The position numbers and the translations under genes were made by a program. From the NCBI GenBank assembly GCA_014529385.2, contig CM043966.1:90874587-90938586 (forward strand): a DNA stretch of 64,000 nt. The letters run 5' to 3'. This document shows positions 49,762 through 60,790 of the stretch, in pieces (the stretch's first letter is position 1; the number at the start of each line of letters is the position of its first letter). The notes beneath the pieces are model-generated. The model was not told the DNA's origin, did no database searches, and was given only the letters and a program-made list of their open reading frames with translations. Source of the stretch: Adiantum capillus-veneris. Taxonomy: Eukaryota; Streptophyta; Polypodiopsida; Polypodiales; Pteridaceae.

Positions 49762-51447
49762 TCATCCCAGAGAAAGAGTAGTTGCTATAACTGCACTCGA
49801 AGGATCAGTCTCCGGAGGTGGAGCCATCAAATCAATGGTGGAACTTTGCTGTAGGGGCTGCTGAGCTTGTAGAGGCTGCTGGGCTCTGTTGTCAATAACC
49901 TGGCCGCCTGTGAAAGGAGTCGCCAGCTGCTGCATGGTAGAGGGTAACACCTGTCCGGAAGTGTACTGAGGACGACGAGTGACACAGCCATGGCGGTGTG
50001 CACCAGCAACACTGTCGCAGCAAGGAACGCTATGCATGTGGGACGATGGCGATGACTGAAACCCCTGAGGGTATTGTGGACTGTAGTACTGAACTGGAGG
50101 CTGAGGCTGTGTGTAGAGTCCCATAAAGTGCTGAGAAGGACCTGCAGTATGCAATGGTGGCCCGAATCCAGTCCATCCAAACCCCACGCGAGCCCGAGCC
50201 CGAGCCCGAGCCGACCTATCTCCATGTAGAAGCATTTCCCGAAACTTTTGTACTTGTGCTTTAAGGTCTTCAATGATGTCTGACTTTATTTTCAAAGCTT
50301 GTTGTAGTGCGAAAATCGTAGCATCCCGATCCGAGATGGCACTTTCGGCCACCTTTGGAGATCCGTCCATAGATGCGTATATGGCAGAGTGGCGTTGGTG
50401 CGTGGCAGCTAACTGTTCTGCTCCAAGCTCTATGGTGGCGATAGCATTCCTGGAGTCTTGTAATACTTTCTCCGAAAGGTGTAACAGAGAAGTAGAGTCG
50501 GCGATGCCTGAAGATGATACTGGAGGACTCCCAAGTGGCATAGGTGGCTCACTAGGAGTAGGTACTACTGGTGGAGTAGGAGCTGATATAGGAGCTGAGA
50601 CGGTAGTTGCAGGTGGAGTCAGCTCTATATGGGTGAATATTGGAGAAGAAGGTAGAGGAATCTCCGAGGGAGAAGCCGCCGATTTGTCATGAAATTTGGG
50701 AGTTGACATTGGCCCCGTACAGAGAGGAGTGGAAGACAGAGAGCGCCGCGGAAGATGTGTTACTTTAGTTTGTTGGCTCTCAGATATTGGCAAAGAGAGT
50801 AGAGACTTTGCTGTATCTTTCGCCACCTTTGCTTTGATCTTCTTTTTCTTGTGGATTTTAGGATCAGCATGATTGTTTAAGGATTTCATTTTCCCTTGCA
50901 CACTTCGTGTATCATCATCTACTTCGCTTGGTGTAACATGTATACTTACGACCCACGTCAAGAGAGGGGCTGCGAAACATTTGAAACTGAGCTGCACAGA
51001 TCTCACCTTGGTCCGAAACCTTTTGGCCCGAGATTGTAAAGATGAAAAAAGGATATGGTGAAATCCACAGGGTTGGGCATGGAGCAAACAGTAAAGGCCG
51101 TCCCAATGAGATAATGTAGTGGGCAGTTCACATTTCCCTATATCTTCTTTGGCATCTCTCGCTAGAAAGTAGTATCTAAAGATTGCCAAGAGCTGTTTGT
51201 TTCTTTCATAATTCGGGTGATCTGTAGTGAGCATTTCCTCACATGACTGAATTGTGGCCTCCTTAGAAAGCTGAGAGAAGGTTCGGGTAGCAGGCTTCAC
51301 AGATGGAAAGGTTGTCATACCCATAGCATGGCCTAACCTTGCAGCGGTGAGTTTGACTCCGACCTTGCGAAAGTTCTTCAGAAGATCATGAATCATCTCT
51401 ATAGGAACAATGGTTGGGAGATCTTCGGCCAGTGCTGTGAGACCCAT
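49762..51447 (-). CDS. Accessory 561-aa ORF of element 2 downstream of pol
   Basis: The longest ORF in the window lies in element sense between integrase and the 3' LTR. Residues 1-170 look globular (MIHDLLKNFRKVGVKLTAAR, RNKQLLAIFRYYFLARDAKE). A Lys-rich HKKKKIKAKVAK patch near 200 could be a nuclear signal. Residues 230-320 are Ser/Pro-rich. Residues 320-400 form a likely coiled coil (FALQQALKIKSDIIEDLKAQ), then RARARARAR and a Gln-rich tail. No transmembrane segment is obvious, so it does not look like an envelope protein. Position matches the extra 3' ORFs of some Tat and Athila elements. In-frame TAG lies two codons before the ATG, so the original protein may have been longer. Function unknown. 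Confidence 0.7.
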   Translation of the reverse strand: MGLTALAEDLPTIVPIEMIHDLLKNFRKVGVKLTAARLGHAMGMTTFPSVKPATRTFSQLSKEATIQSCEEMLTTDHPNYERNKQLLAIFRYYFLARDAKEDIGKCELPTTLSHWDGLYCLLHAQPCGFHHILFSSLQSRAKRFRTKVRSVQLSFKCFAAPLLTWVVSIHVTPSEVDDDTRSVQGKMKSLNNHADPKIHKKKKIKAKVAKDTAKSLLSLPISESQQTKVTHLPRRSLSSTPLCTGPMSTPKFHDKSAASPSEIPLPSSPIFTHIELTPPATTVSAPISAPTPPVVPTPSEPPMPLGSPPVSSSGIADSTSLLHLSEKVLQDSRNAIATIELGAEQLAATHQRHSAIYASMDGSPKVAESAISDRDATIFALQQALKIKSDIIEDLKAQVQKFREMLLHGDRSARARARARVGFGWTGFGPPLHTAGPSQHFMGLYTQPQPPVQYYSPQYPQGFQSSPSSHMHSVPCCDSVAGAHRHGCVTRRPQYTSGQVLPSTMQQLATPFTGGQVIDNRAQQPLQAQQPLQQSSTIDLMAPPPETDPSSAVIATTLSLG

Positions 51448-51592
51448 AGTCTATAGCTGGTCCTTGGAGAGGATTTGACTGAGAGACGGTCGAGGCGGCT
51501 GTAGATAAACAGCCAAGGAGAATTGTGCGCGACTTTTAGATGTAGCTGGCCTACTGATCTCTTGATGGATGATTTCTTGATTGTGTTTCTTT

Positions 51593-51822
51593 TTAGTTGC
51601 TGTTTTCACGTTGTTTCTTTTGATGCATCTGATTCAGAGACAACTTTTGAATCCGACTCCGAAGTTGGGGTGCTTTGTAACTTTCATCGCTGGCATCACT
51701 GGAAGTGAAGTCATCCAGATCTTGGCCGCTAGTTTCCGAGTCCTCCTCTTCAACAGAACTCAGTTGCTGAGGTGGTGGCTTCTTGACTGCTTTTCTGGAG
51801 GGTTTGCTGCTACCTGCCATGA
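51593..51822 (-). pseudogene. Possible N-terminal part of the accessory ORF
   Basis: In another minus frame an ATG near 51820 opens MAGSSKPSRKAVKKPPPQQL followed by acidic SSVEEEDSETSGQDLDDF. Basic-then-acidic low-complexity sequence directly upstream, same strand, suggests the start of the accessory protein separated by a frameshift and stops at 51450-51593. This is inference. Confidence 0.4.
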
Positions 51823-52950
51823 TAATTGCAAATTTGATACTAACTGATGTGCACACCCTGTCGAGAGACTTCAGTAACGTGCTCCAACAGCTGCAAGCCA
51901 AGCCATCGTGATGTTTCTATTGTTTGGTTCATCCTCTTCCATTGGTGGCGTAGAGTGGTATATAATGAAAGCTCAAACCTTTGCGTGCAGAATAAGTAGG
52001 AGGAAGACCCAATGAAACTTTCTCTTTGGCACTAAGCTGATTAGAATAGGCCTTGTTGTTTGATAGTTCTTAACAGCTGTCTCGTGTGACGTTATAATGA
52101 CCAAGATGTAACCGAGTCGGCTTCCTGCATGACCAGTGACCTTCGACAAAGTAAATAACATCACATCATCATCACTATAGTCTCAAGTTGAAACATAAAT
52201 TTGCGTCTCTCCCTAGTGCAAGAGTGCAAGGTAGCATCTTCTTGCTCAGAATACTAGCTGTAACCACGAATGCGATGGCCATAATTGTGAGAGCTTGACC
52301 ATCATTGTGAGAGCTTAAAGCAGCAGTGTGATGGGCGTGACAGTGGATATGTTGCTGTACATATGAGAGTAGAGGTAGACTGGGTGATACACTTGCAGGT
52401 GTGGTTGTCCCTCTGGAGGATAGGAGCCTGTTAGTCGGTTGGGGTGAGATTGCAGTTATAGCGCCTTGAAGTAAGTAGAGGTGAAGTTTTTCTTAAAGAC
52501 AACCGAGGATGTGCTTTGAAAACACCAAGGCCAAGGCACCCGATTGGGGCTTTAGAGTGTAGAGATGGCAAGGGCGTACAATAGAGACAGACAACTCCGT
52601 GCTACAGAGAGAAGCGTGTGAACTTAACGAAACTATCACAAAACAGACTAGGAGTTTAACTTGAAAGACCTTAGTAATAACGTCAAATAACACTGATGAT
52701 AGAAACACTTAGAGAAAGAGTGATTGGATTGCAGAAAGGTAAGAAGTTCGAGACAATACCCAATTACTGAGTTTACAGAGTGGAGAAAGGATACCTTAGG
52801 AGGAAAGGTGGAAACTTCTACAGGCATAGCAGAGATTGAGACAGTAATAGAACACCCGTTCTGGTGGGAAGGTAGTGGGGAGGAGAGAGATGGGAGATTA
52901 GAACCTATTAGCCATAACAATTACAGATGGCGAAATAGTGGCATACTGTT
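51823..52950. other. Spacer between pol and accessory ORF of element 2
   Basis: No coding signature. GAGAGCTTGACCATCATTGTGAGAGCTTAA-type short repeats occur near 52285-52320. It may hold the promoter or splice acceptor for the accessory ORF, but none can be shown. Confidence 0.4.
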
Positions 52951-52954
52951 TACT

Positions 52955-53333
52955 CAGAGGAGTAATAGCACTTGATTCTGGAGCCATTTACCAGCGGCAA
53001 TGGAACACCGTCCAAAGTTACTAATTGGATTGCTCCTTGTGGCAAAATTTCTTGTACCATGAATGGCCCTTGCCAGGCTGGGACCAGCTCCTTAGCTTTT
53101 TTCAGAAACTTCGCTTGTTAGAGTAGCACCAGTGTTCCCTGCGTTATTTTCGGCTTTCTGAGATGGCAATCATGCCACGCTTTGCGACGAAGTTGCTCGG
53201 CTTGGAGAGCATGTGAAGTTAACATCCTGCTTTCTTCTAACATTGAGAGACGAGAGGTTTGCAGAAGCAATCTCCGCTGTGACTCGAACACTTCCCACTC
53301 TTGCTGAACCTGAGTTGAACTCATATGGTGCAA
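52955..53333 (-). pseudogene. Integrase C-terminal region of element 2
   Basis: Minus frame reads AEQLRRKAWHDCHLRKPKIT then, after a stop, KFLKKAKELVPAWQGPFMVQ and a short tail to about 52955. The WxGPFxV block is characteristic of the gypsy integrase C-terminal domain. Confidence 0.65.
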
Positions 53334-53371
53334 TTGCTTCTAAACCGAAAGCTAGCTGGAATGGGGTGTAG

Positions 53372-54241
53372 TTAATAAATTGTGCCGAGGATAGCTTGAG
53401 CCCAAGAAGCTGGATGCAGTTGACAAGCTTTCTTGAGAAGCGCCATTAGCACTTCGTTAGTGCTCTCAGCCTGCCCATTTGCTCTAGGATAGTAAGAGCA
53501 AGACTTGCGATGAAAAATCTTGTAGTTTGTGAGGAGTGTGGAGATTAGGTTGTTGACGAAATGACTACCTCTATCACTGGTGATTTCCAGAGGGCACCCA
53601 AACGTGCAAAAAATATTTTCATACAAAAATTTTGCGACAGTGGCGGCTGTACAGTCGATGGTGGCCACCACTTCGGCCCACTTTGTTGCATAATCCGTTG
53701 CTACCAGGAGATACTTACGATTGCCTGGTTGAGCAGGTGGAGTAACTGGACCAACAAAGTCCAAGCCCCATCGCTCAAAGGGCAACCACGCCATAGATAC
53801 CTGTAGAGGGCGATTTGATTGCTTGCTAGGCTTGGGCGCACATCGCTGACAGACATCACAAATTTTGACATGAGCAATAGCATCTCTGAATAGATAGGGC
53901 CACCATAAGCCTGTTTGTAAGATTTTCTGCGCCGTGATGTGACCAGGGTAATGACGACATGTAGGACCACTGTGTGCATCTTCCAGACTGTGGTCTACTT
54001 CATGAGGAGAGACACACCTGCGCAGTACACCATCTGGCCCAGATTTGTAGAGCTGTCCACCAATCAAAGAGAAGGGTCTAGACTTAAGCAAGAGTCTTTT
54101 TTTTTTGCAATGGAGAAGCATTCTCAGGATATAGGCTAGTAGAGAGAAGATGTAACATATCTCCATACCATTCTGGGGTAGTGTCGATCTTAAAGAGATG
54201 ACTATCTGGGAAGTCATCATCAACCCCAGTATCGGGCTCAC
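53372..54241 (-). pseudogene. Integrase zinc finger and catalytic core, element 2
   Basis: An open 289-codon frame gives the finger (HSGPTCRHYPGHITAQKIL and CDVCQRC), then WLPFERWGLDFVGPV, the first Asp in ATDYATKWAEV, second Asp in TSDRGSHFVN, and Glu in PRANGQAESTNEVL. All three catalytic residues are intact, unlike element 1. The frame is lost near 53372, before the C-terminal region. The N-terminal 40 codons overlap the RNase H frame and are not integrase. Confidence 0.88.
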
Positions 54242-54608
54242 CTGTATGTATGCGAGAGAGATGGTCGGCCATGACGTGCCGTTTGCTTGGACTAAGAACT
54301 ACTTCGAAGTCGAATTCTTGGAATATCAGTAGCCACCTCCAGACTCTTCCTGCAACTTGGGGTTTATTCAGAAGATAGCGTAGCGCATGATGATCCGTGA
54401 TGATAGTGAAGTGAACCCCTAACAAATAATGACGAAACTTTTGTAAAGAATACACCATAGCCAAACCTTCCCTTTTTGTGGTGCTGTAGTTGCGCTTTGC
54501 TTTGGTGAGCAGGCGACTTGCATAGTGAACAGGGCGATCCAAGTTGTACTCCTTGCTAGGCTGAGTCAAGACAACACCCACAGCCAGTTGACTGGCATTA
54601 GTATGCAC
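54084..54608 (-). pseudogene. RNase H region of element 2
   Basis: The RT-linked RNase H shows VGVVLTQPS, RPVHYASRLLTKAKRNYSTT, REGLAMVYSLQKFRHYLLG and FTIITDHHALRYLL, ending HVMADHLSR. The first catalytic Asp (usually T-D-A-S) is Asn here (HTNAS, codon AAT), a G-to-A type change that should cripple activity. No second RNase H follows, so this element differs from element 1. Confidence 0.85.
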
Positions 54609-55594
54609 ATGAAAAGGAAGAGACCACCAATCTGGGGCTCCTAAATAGGTGCTTCAGTGAGGCATTTTTTGAGGTATGCAAATGCTTCAGCCTCAGGTTT
54701 TGACCATTTGAAGGGTACAATAGCACTAGTGAGTTGGGTCAATGATTGAGCCACCTGTGCATACATTCGTATAAACCTGCGATGATAGCCTGTGTGGCCT
54801 ACAAAGCTTTGAACACCTTGATGGAAGGTGGTAACTTCAAGATGGCCACGATCTTCTCTGGGTCAGGTGCTAAATCTTTGGCAGACACCACATGGCCTAG
54901 AAGTGTACCCTCAGTGACCAAAAAGTGACATTTTTTAGGATTGAGCTTTAGCCGTGCCTCTCTGCACCCGAGGAAGAGACAATAGAGAGCTGAGCGAGGT
55001 GCTCCTCTAGATTTTCCACTGGAGTTGAACATTGGGCACCTGAGAAGGTCTAAAAATCGTCCATGAAGATGCAAAGATGATCCGTAAGTAAAGGAAAAAA
55101 TATAAGATAGACTGCTCGATTGAAGGAAGGTGGAGCGTTTTTCAACCCAAATGACATCCTAGTGTAAATAAAAATACCCCAGGGAGTCACAAAGGCCGTT
55201 TTAAGCTGATCACCTGGATGGATGCCCAACTGATTGTATCCACTGAACCCATCCATGAAACTGTACAATACATGTCCTGCTACATCTTCGAGCACACGCT
55301 CAGTGAAAGGTGTGGGAAAACCATCTGGGATAGTTACCTTGTTCAGAGCACGGGAATCTATGCACACCACACATGGATTTTATTTGACTGCTTCTTAGGC
55401 GCTATCACCATGGGTGATAACCACTCAGAGTGCTCCACAGGTACAATGATCCTTGCCTCTTGCATTTTTTCGAGCTCTGACTTAACAGCCTCTGCATACT
55501 TTGGGTTGAGCTTGTAAGCTCGGCCTCTGACAGGCTCAGCCCCTTCAACTAGAGGGATAGTGTGGACACCCAATTCTGGTGGGATCCGTTCCAA
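54609..55594 (-). pseudogene. Reverse transcriptase of element 2, multiple frameshifts
   Basis: Three overlapping frames make one RT: 55594-55358 (KMQEARIIVPVEHSEWLSPM), 55370-55050 (YSFMDGFSGYNQLGIHPGDQ, FGLKNAPPSFNRA, catalytic IFMDDF) and 55074-54799 (LKLNPKKCHFLVTEGTLLGH). A stop follows FMDDF directly. The thumb/connection continues to about 54640. The catalytic Asp pair survives but frames are broken at least twice. Confidence 0.85.
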
Positions 55595-55686
55595 ATCTTT
55601 GTAGGACCAAGCAAAAACATCTTTAAAAGAGTGTATAAAAGAAACTACCTGATCTAGTAATGCGGGATGCTCCCATAACCATGTTG

Positions 55687-56274
55687 CTAAGAGGACATGC
55701 TGAGGGTTGGTAGGGTCGTCCAGGTTGACTTTTTTGACCGGGTCAAGAGGTGTAACTGTGGAGGGTACTTCGGAAATTGAGAAGTGAGCTGCCTCTTGGA
55801 GCTTCGAACATCATGGGCTGGTGTTTGATCGATTGGAAACTCTGCATACTCTTCTTGTAACCATCCTGGTGGAAGCTCATCGAAGAGTAAATCTTCAGAC
55901 ACTGACATAGCAGAGTGCTTTTGAGGGGGTGGGGCGTCCAATCTGGGAGATGCTAGAGGAAGGGGGGAATCATTGGCGAGTTCATGCAGAGGAGATTTCT
56001 TCCCCCTTCGTTGATGTGTTATAGGTTCACCAAGGCCGAGGACTTCCATAAGAGGAACACTTGAATCATGGGAATCAGGGACTAACACACTTACTTCTTC
56101 GACTGACACACTTTTTGCTGTAGGGCTTGGGACATTGGTGTCCGCCTGAGGAGCTGGGAGAGAGAGTGTTACCGGCACAGGTGAGGTTTGAATAGAGACC
56201 ACATAGCATGGCATCGAGGTGGTAGCTTCCAACCACAGCAGCAGGTCTTTGTCAGACCCGTCAGGTGGGATGGG
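55687..56274 (-). pseudogene. Linker region between protease and RT, element 2
   Basis: Open frame in the same phase as the protease ORF, separated from it by two consecutive TAG codons (minus 56280-56275). It contains proline/serine-rich sequence and HQRRGKKSPLHEL. No domain is recognised. It could be an extension of the polyprotein. Confidence 0.55.
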
Positions 56275-57480
56275 CTACTAAGGGTCGGGGTTGTACTGTA
56301 CTGATAATGAGCTGTGATGAACCACTGGATCCATACCTCCTTCGAGCCGAATTGGTTGCATGGGGGAGCCAGGAGTATGTATCCACATGGCGTCGTTTCC
56401 CCAATCATGAAGTACCTTAGTATGCCACAACCATGGTCTACCAATAAGCAAAGGAAATCCTCCCTCCACCTGAGGAAGACTGACCACCACAAAATCCAAG
56501 TTAAATGTGAAGTCTTGTACCTTCAGAGGCACCCTCTCTACTATGCCCACAGGGTAGACTGTTCTCTGGTCCGCCAATGTAACAGTGAATGGAGCAGGGC
56601 AGGTAGGTTGCAGACCTAAGGCCAACATAGTAAATTCTGGCATCAGATTGATATGAGATCCACCATCCACTATGACGCCTGAGAAATGATGCCCAAGAAT
56701 AGACACAGTGAGACGAGGAATTTTGTAGTCGGTGAGGGGAGCAGTTGGATAAGAAATCATGTAGGACTCCAAGGGCTGCACAGGTAGGTGCCCACCACTA
56801 GGCCCTGCACCAGGATACAGAGATTGGATGATGGAAAGGGTGTCACTTCGGAAATTTGCGTCAAGTCGAAGCATGTCGTACACTGACACTTGCTGAAAGG
56901 TGTTTTTCAAGATAGACTCTGCTGTAGGCTTCTCTCTTTTGATCAGACCTTGCTCTGGTATCTTAAGCTTCTGCAAGTCCTCTACTGCTTCCATGAAGGC
57001 ACCATCAATATCTGATAGAAGAGAGGTAGGTTGGCTCGTGGCACTACTTGCTGGTCTGTCAGTTACCAAGGGTGTTTGACTCATTTGTGTGACTGGAGAT
57101 GAAAAAATTTGACCGCCAGGGAGGCTGAGACCAAGAGCAGCTCTCTGTGCCCGTGTGAGCACACCAGCCGGCTCTTCCACCTGCTTCAACCTATCGCGAG
57201 AGACAACTACAAGAGTGGAAGGCGGAGCCTGTGGAGTGGTGCTTACTGTGATGAGGTTAACCTTTGGGAATGTAAACTCCTGCTGGTTCTGGCTTGTGCT
57301 TGCAGATGTGGATACACGTTGTTTTGGGCAGTCCTTACTATGGTGATCCGTAGCTTCAGGGCAGTGTCGACAAGGAGGGGACCCTTCTGGCAACTTACAT
57401 TTGCTCTGATAATGTCCATACTCCCCGCACCTGTAGCACAAAATTGGCCTATTGGAGGGGCGAGGTGGTCTTGGTCCTTA
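56275..57480 (-). pseudogene. Gag zinc knuckle and aspartic protease, element 2
   Basis: This frame continues gag after TAA (57480-57478). It opens with a third zinc knuckle CYRCGEYGHYQSKC and a variant CRHCPEATDHHSKDC. The protease domain has GVIVDGGSHINLMPEF (Asp-Gly-Gly) and FPLLIGRPWLWHTK near the end. Two consecutive TAG codons close it. Because the in-frame TAA lies between knuckles of one protein, it is probably a mutation, though stop readthrough cannot be excluded. Confidence 0.82.
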
Positions 57481-58620
57481 CTGCATGGGGCCAGATGCTG
57501 AAGTGTAGAAGCTTTGGGGAACTGAAGGAGTGCTAGCATGATAAAAGCTGCGGGATGCAAAGTTGTTGTGCATACCTTGCATAGGAGGTGTTGTCAGCAG
57601 AGGTGGCATCGGGTTTTGATGGCCATAGGGTGAAACCATGTTGGATGTAGGTGCTATCCCTTGTTGGAGAGAAGGACCTAGACTTTGTTGTATTTGCCGC
57701 AATCCCTTGATATAATAGCAATCCTTGTCTTCATGCCCAGACTTTACGCAGAAGTGGCAATAAGCACGAAGGGGACAGTCCTGTGGAGGATGTCCTGAAG
57801 AGCGACACGAGCTGCACCAAACCATAGCTTTAGTCTCCTGCTGAGACCGAAGCTCTTCTAGCTCTCTCTTGATTTGATCCAAAGCCTCCAGATGTGGTGG
57901 TTTCTCTTGTCTAAGAGAGATTGATTTCTCTTCTTGCAGAGCGCGTTGTAGTTTTAGAGCTTCAAGTTCTCTACGTAAAGAAGTCAATGGATCAGCAGGA
58001 CTTTTCGAAAACACAGAGGGGGGCTCTATGTGAGGGGAGTTGTTGAACAGCTTCCTAGCCCCCTCTATCCTAGTAGCAGCTGCGATGAACTCCTCTAGAG
58101 TGGCGTCGTGTCGGAGACTCTTTCTGAGTTTTTGCTGAGAAGTTTTGGGAAGCGCCTTCTTTACCCACTTCTTAACCTTAAATTCACCGGGTTGCTGGGG
58201 AAGCTTGGCAACCAGAGACTTGGTTTTAGTCATAAGTTCTGCAAAAGTCTCCTCTGGCTGGAGCACCATGTTGGCCTACTCATCCAAAACCTTCTCCTGG
58301 TAGTCACCTGGCCTGAATGCTGCACAAAACTGTTGTCTTAAGGTTGCCCAAGTTGCACAATGGTTCTATGCAAACTGGCTGTACCATTTGTTTGCTAAGC
58401 CATCCAAGGTAGAAAGAGTACCAAATAAGCATCTTCTCTATTAAGACCACGACCCCTACAGAGAGATACAAACCTCCTTGCATGGTCGTCAGCATCTTCT
58501 GAAGAGAGTCCTTTGAAGGTAGGGAACTTGATGTTTACCTTAGCAAAGACACTAGCCAACGCCTCCATGGCCCCTTGCTCAGGAGCCCGTTGCTCAATAG
58601 CCTGCTGTAACAGAATATGA
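57478..58620 (-). pseudogene. gag: gag of element 2
   Basis: The capsid begins around 58610 in one frame (ALASVFAKVNIKFPTFKGLS, DADDHARRFVSLCRGRG), shifts, and continues as the 263-codon frame 58269-57478: MVLQPEETFAELMTKTKSL, then LRKSLRHDATLEEFIAAATR. Two zinc knuckles follow, CSSCRSSGHPPQDC and CHFCVKSGHEDKDC. It would package element RNA. At least one frameshift and a stop break it. Confidence 0.8.
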
Positions 58621-59167
58621 GAGAGGTTTACTGGGGAAGGTGATTTGGAAGATGTGGAACCGGATGGGAGGAATGGGTGAGGTCGTATGTGGAGGTATGG
58701 GTGATGAGATTGATGGACTTCTACTAGGTACCAAGGGTCGTCTTCTGTTGTAGTACTTCAGAGGACTCAGTAGTGCGCTTTGATGCTCGACTGACCGCCT
58801 TGTATGTGTCATGCAGCGACCACCAATCCAACCAAGCTTTGGGCAAGAAAACCTTTAACTGGTTGAAGACAAGTCTAGACTCTACTAGACTAGGCAAGTG
58901 ACTAGATCCAGGCTGGACCAGGGACGAGGAGGACTAGACTAGGGTCGAGGAAGGACTAGTCCAGGGACGCGGACTGGTTGGACCAAGGCTAGAGAGGACC
59001 AAACCAGTTGGACCAGGGCGAGAGAGGACCAGACTAGTTGGACCAGGTGAGAGAGGACCAGACGAGCATGCTACACAGTGCAAGGCAAAGTAGACAAAGC
59101 TAGATAAAAATCAACTAGCTTCAAGATTTGTACCTCAACAGAGACAGAGAGTGAGACTTCAGTTGAG

Positions 59168-59188
59168 GTCCCACCGTAATCGCCAAAA
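59168..59188 (-). promoter_or_regulatory. Putative primer-binding site, element 2
   Basis: Minus-strand TTTTGGCGATTACGGTGGGA starts directly after the 5' LTR (which ends GTGCTCTCA) and has the TTTGGCG form common in plant gypsy elements. Confidence 0.6.
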
Positions 59189-59778
59189 TGAGAGCACCGG
59201 TAGCGCGGATAGTGTGTCGTGCTCTCTACAGTGGGTGCTCTTCAGTGCAATGTGCGTGACAATCTCACTCAAAACAGATTGGAAACAAAGGAACAATAGA
59301 CAACAACTGAGCTCACAAAGACACAACAGTAGCAGACCACAACATATGACTCGACTCTCTCAAAGAACTGATACAGACTCTAGCGTGGCAGCACACTCAA
59401 CTCCAGCCCAGGACTCACAGGTACAATGGGGTGTCGAGGCTCGGATGTGTGCAGGGTTGGTGAAGACGAGCTGTGTGTATAGACTCTATATCCTAGACTA
59501 CGACACTGGACCATCTATGAAGCATATGATACTCATGACCCAACAGCTACTACTCACATGTACAACCATAAAGAGCCACCAACGGCTCATAAATGTCAGC
59601 CATCTAAGTCTATCTCGAAACTGAGTGGTGGTGACTTGGCCAGGATGTCCACTAGACCACCGTCCGTATCCCTGCCACGTGTCACTGTCCAGCCCAGAGA
59701 GTTCGTCCAGTGTGAACCAGACCAGACCAACTGTACTAACTGTGTGTCCTGTGAAAGTGACACTATAGCCCTGCTACA
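59189..59778 (-). repeat. 5' LTR of element 2
   Basis: 590 bp; TG at 59189 and CA at 59778 on the + strand, with AGGAT after it. It is the better preserved LTR of the pair. Confidence 0.92.
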
Positions 59779-59783
59779 AGGAT

Positions 59784-60790
59784 AGGCATGTCTGACCGAA
59801 CATATGAGCATGAAACGGTCTCCTCTACCTCCTACCAAAAGCACCTAATTGTGCGCACGTCTGTAGAGAGCTGACACACCTCTGATCCAAGCATCTGAGA
59901 AACCCATCCTGCGTAGAGTGCCCTCCAAGAAGTCCCAATCAACTTTGTCGTAGGCCTTCTCAAAATCGAGAAGAAGTATCACCAGATTCTCATCTTGGAG
60001 GTGCGCGAGGGCAGACGCCTCCCAAAAAGAGAAGATGTCAAGGATACTGCGCTCCTTCACAAAACCTGTATGGGTCCCATGCATAATGCTCTCTAGAAGT
60101 GCCTGAATTCTTAAACTCAGAGCCTTGGCTAGAGTTTTGTAGGTTGAGTTGAGGATGGTGATGGGCCACCAATGCCAAATCTCATCCAAGGAGCCACCTC
60201 CTTGGGAATGAGGTAGATCAAGCACTCACTCATGGCGTCAGGCATCTTTCCTGTGTGTAAGATGTACTGAAAGGCGCTGCAAAGGTCTAAGCCAAGCAAG
60301 TCCCAGTACTCGAAGAAAAAGCTGGGAGTCGAACCATCCTCACTGAGGCAACTACCTCGAGGAAGTGGCTTTGAGGGCCTCATGAGCTCCTCTAGCTAAA
60401 GAGGCAACTCAAGCCTCTGGCGCATCTCCTCAGTCACAAGACAAGGCATCTGTGTCCAAACCTGCTCTCTGCATGCATCTCTGTTGACAGCAGGTCATGG
60501 TAAAAGTCAGTAGCAACCACACGCATATCCTCTGGCTCTGAAGCAAGTGACCCATGAGGTCTTCTCAACTGGCTAACACTGGTGTGCGCATGACGGGCTC
60601 CCACTGCCTCAAAGAACGCCCCAATCACTCTGTTACCCACCTGGGTCCACTGAGACGCTTGTCGATGGAAAGCAAACTCATGGCGCCTCTCCTCTATGCT
60701 GGCAAGCTCTTGGCGAGCCTGCTGCAAGTGCTCCTCCAACCAAGGACTGTCTGGGTACTGCTCCTGTATCCTCTGCAAGGAAGCAACTGT
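59784..60790 (-). pseudogene. LINE ORF2, endonuclease-RT linker and RT N-terminal half
   Basis: Minus strand from 60778: YPDSPWLEEHLQQARQELAS (linker helix), RVIGAFFEAVGARHAHTSVS, then RPSKPLPRGSCLSEDG, FQYILHTGKMPDAMSECLIY LIPKE. The RT follows with WHWWPITILNSTYKTLAKAL, GTHTGFVKERSILD and VILLLDFEKAYDKVDWDFLE, which holds the first catalytic Asp. It stops near 59784 at SVRHAYP where the gypsy element inserted; the rest is at 47946-49066. Three frame changes occur. Confidence 0.85.

Larger units (their letters stand above)
49067..59778 (-). mobile_element. LTR element 2: 10.7-kb Ty3/gypsy (minus strand)
   Basis: Direct LTRs at 49067-49644 and 59189-59778 flank gag, PR, RT, RH and IN in gypsy order on the minus strand. 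AGGAC (49062-49066) and AGGAT (59779-59783) form a 5-bp target duplication with one change. The LINE RT motif reads across the site when the element is removed. A 561-codon ORF lies between integrase and the 3' LTR. Pol is broken by several frameshifts. The left LTR has lost or altered its outer ~12 bp compared with the right one. Confidence 0.9.

Noticed and set aside
50273-50692. 139-codon + strand ORF
   Set aside because: It is the antisense shadow of the accessory ORF on the minus strand.
49762-51447. Envelope (env) gene
   Set aside because: No signal peptide, transmembrane helix or cysteine pattern is visible; only the position is env-like.
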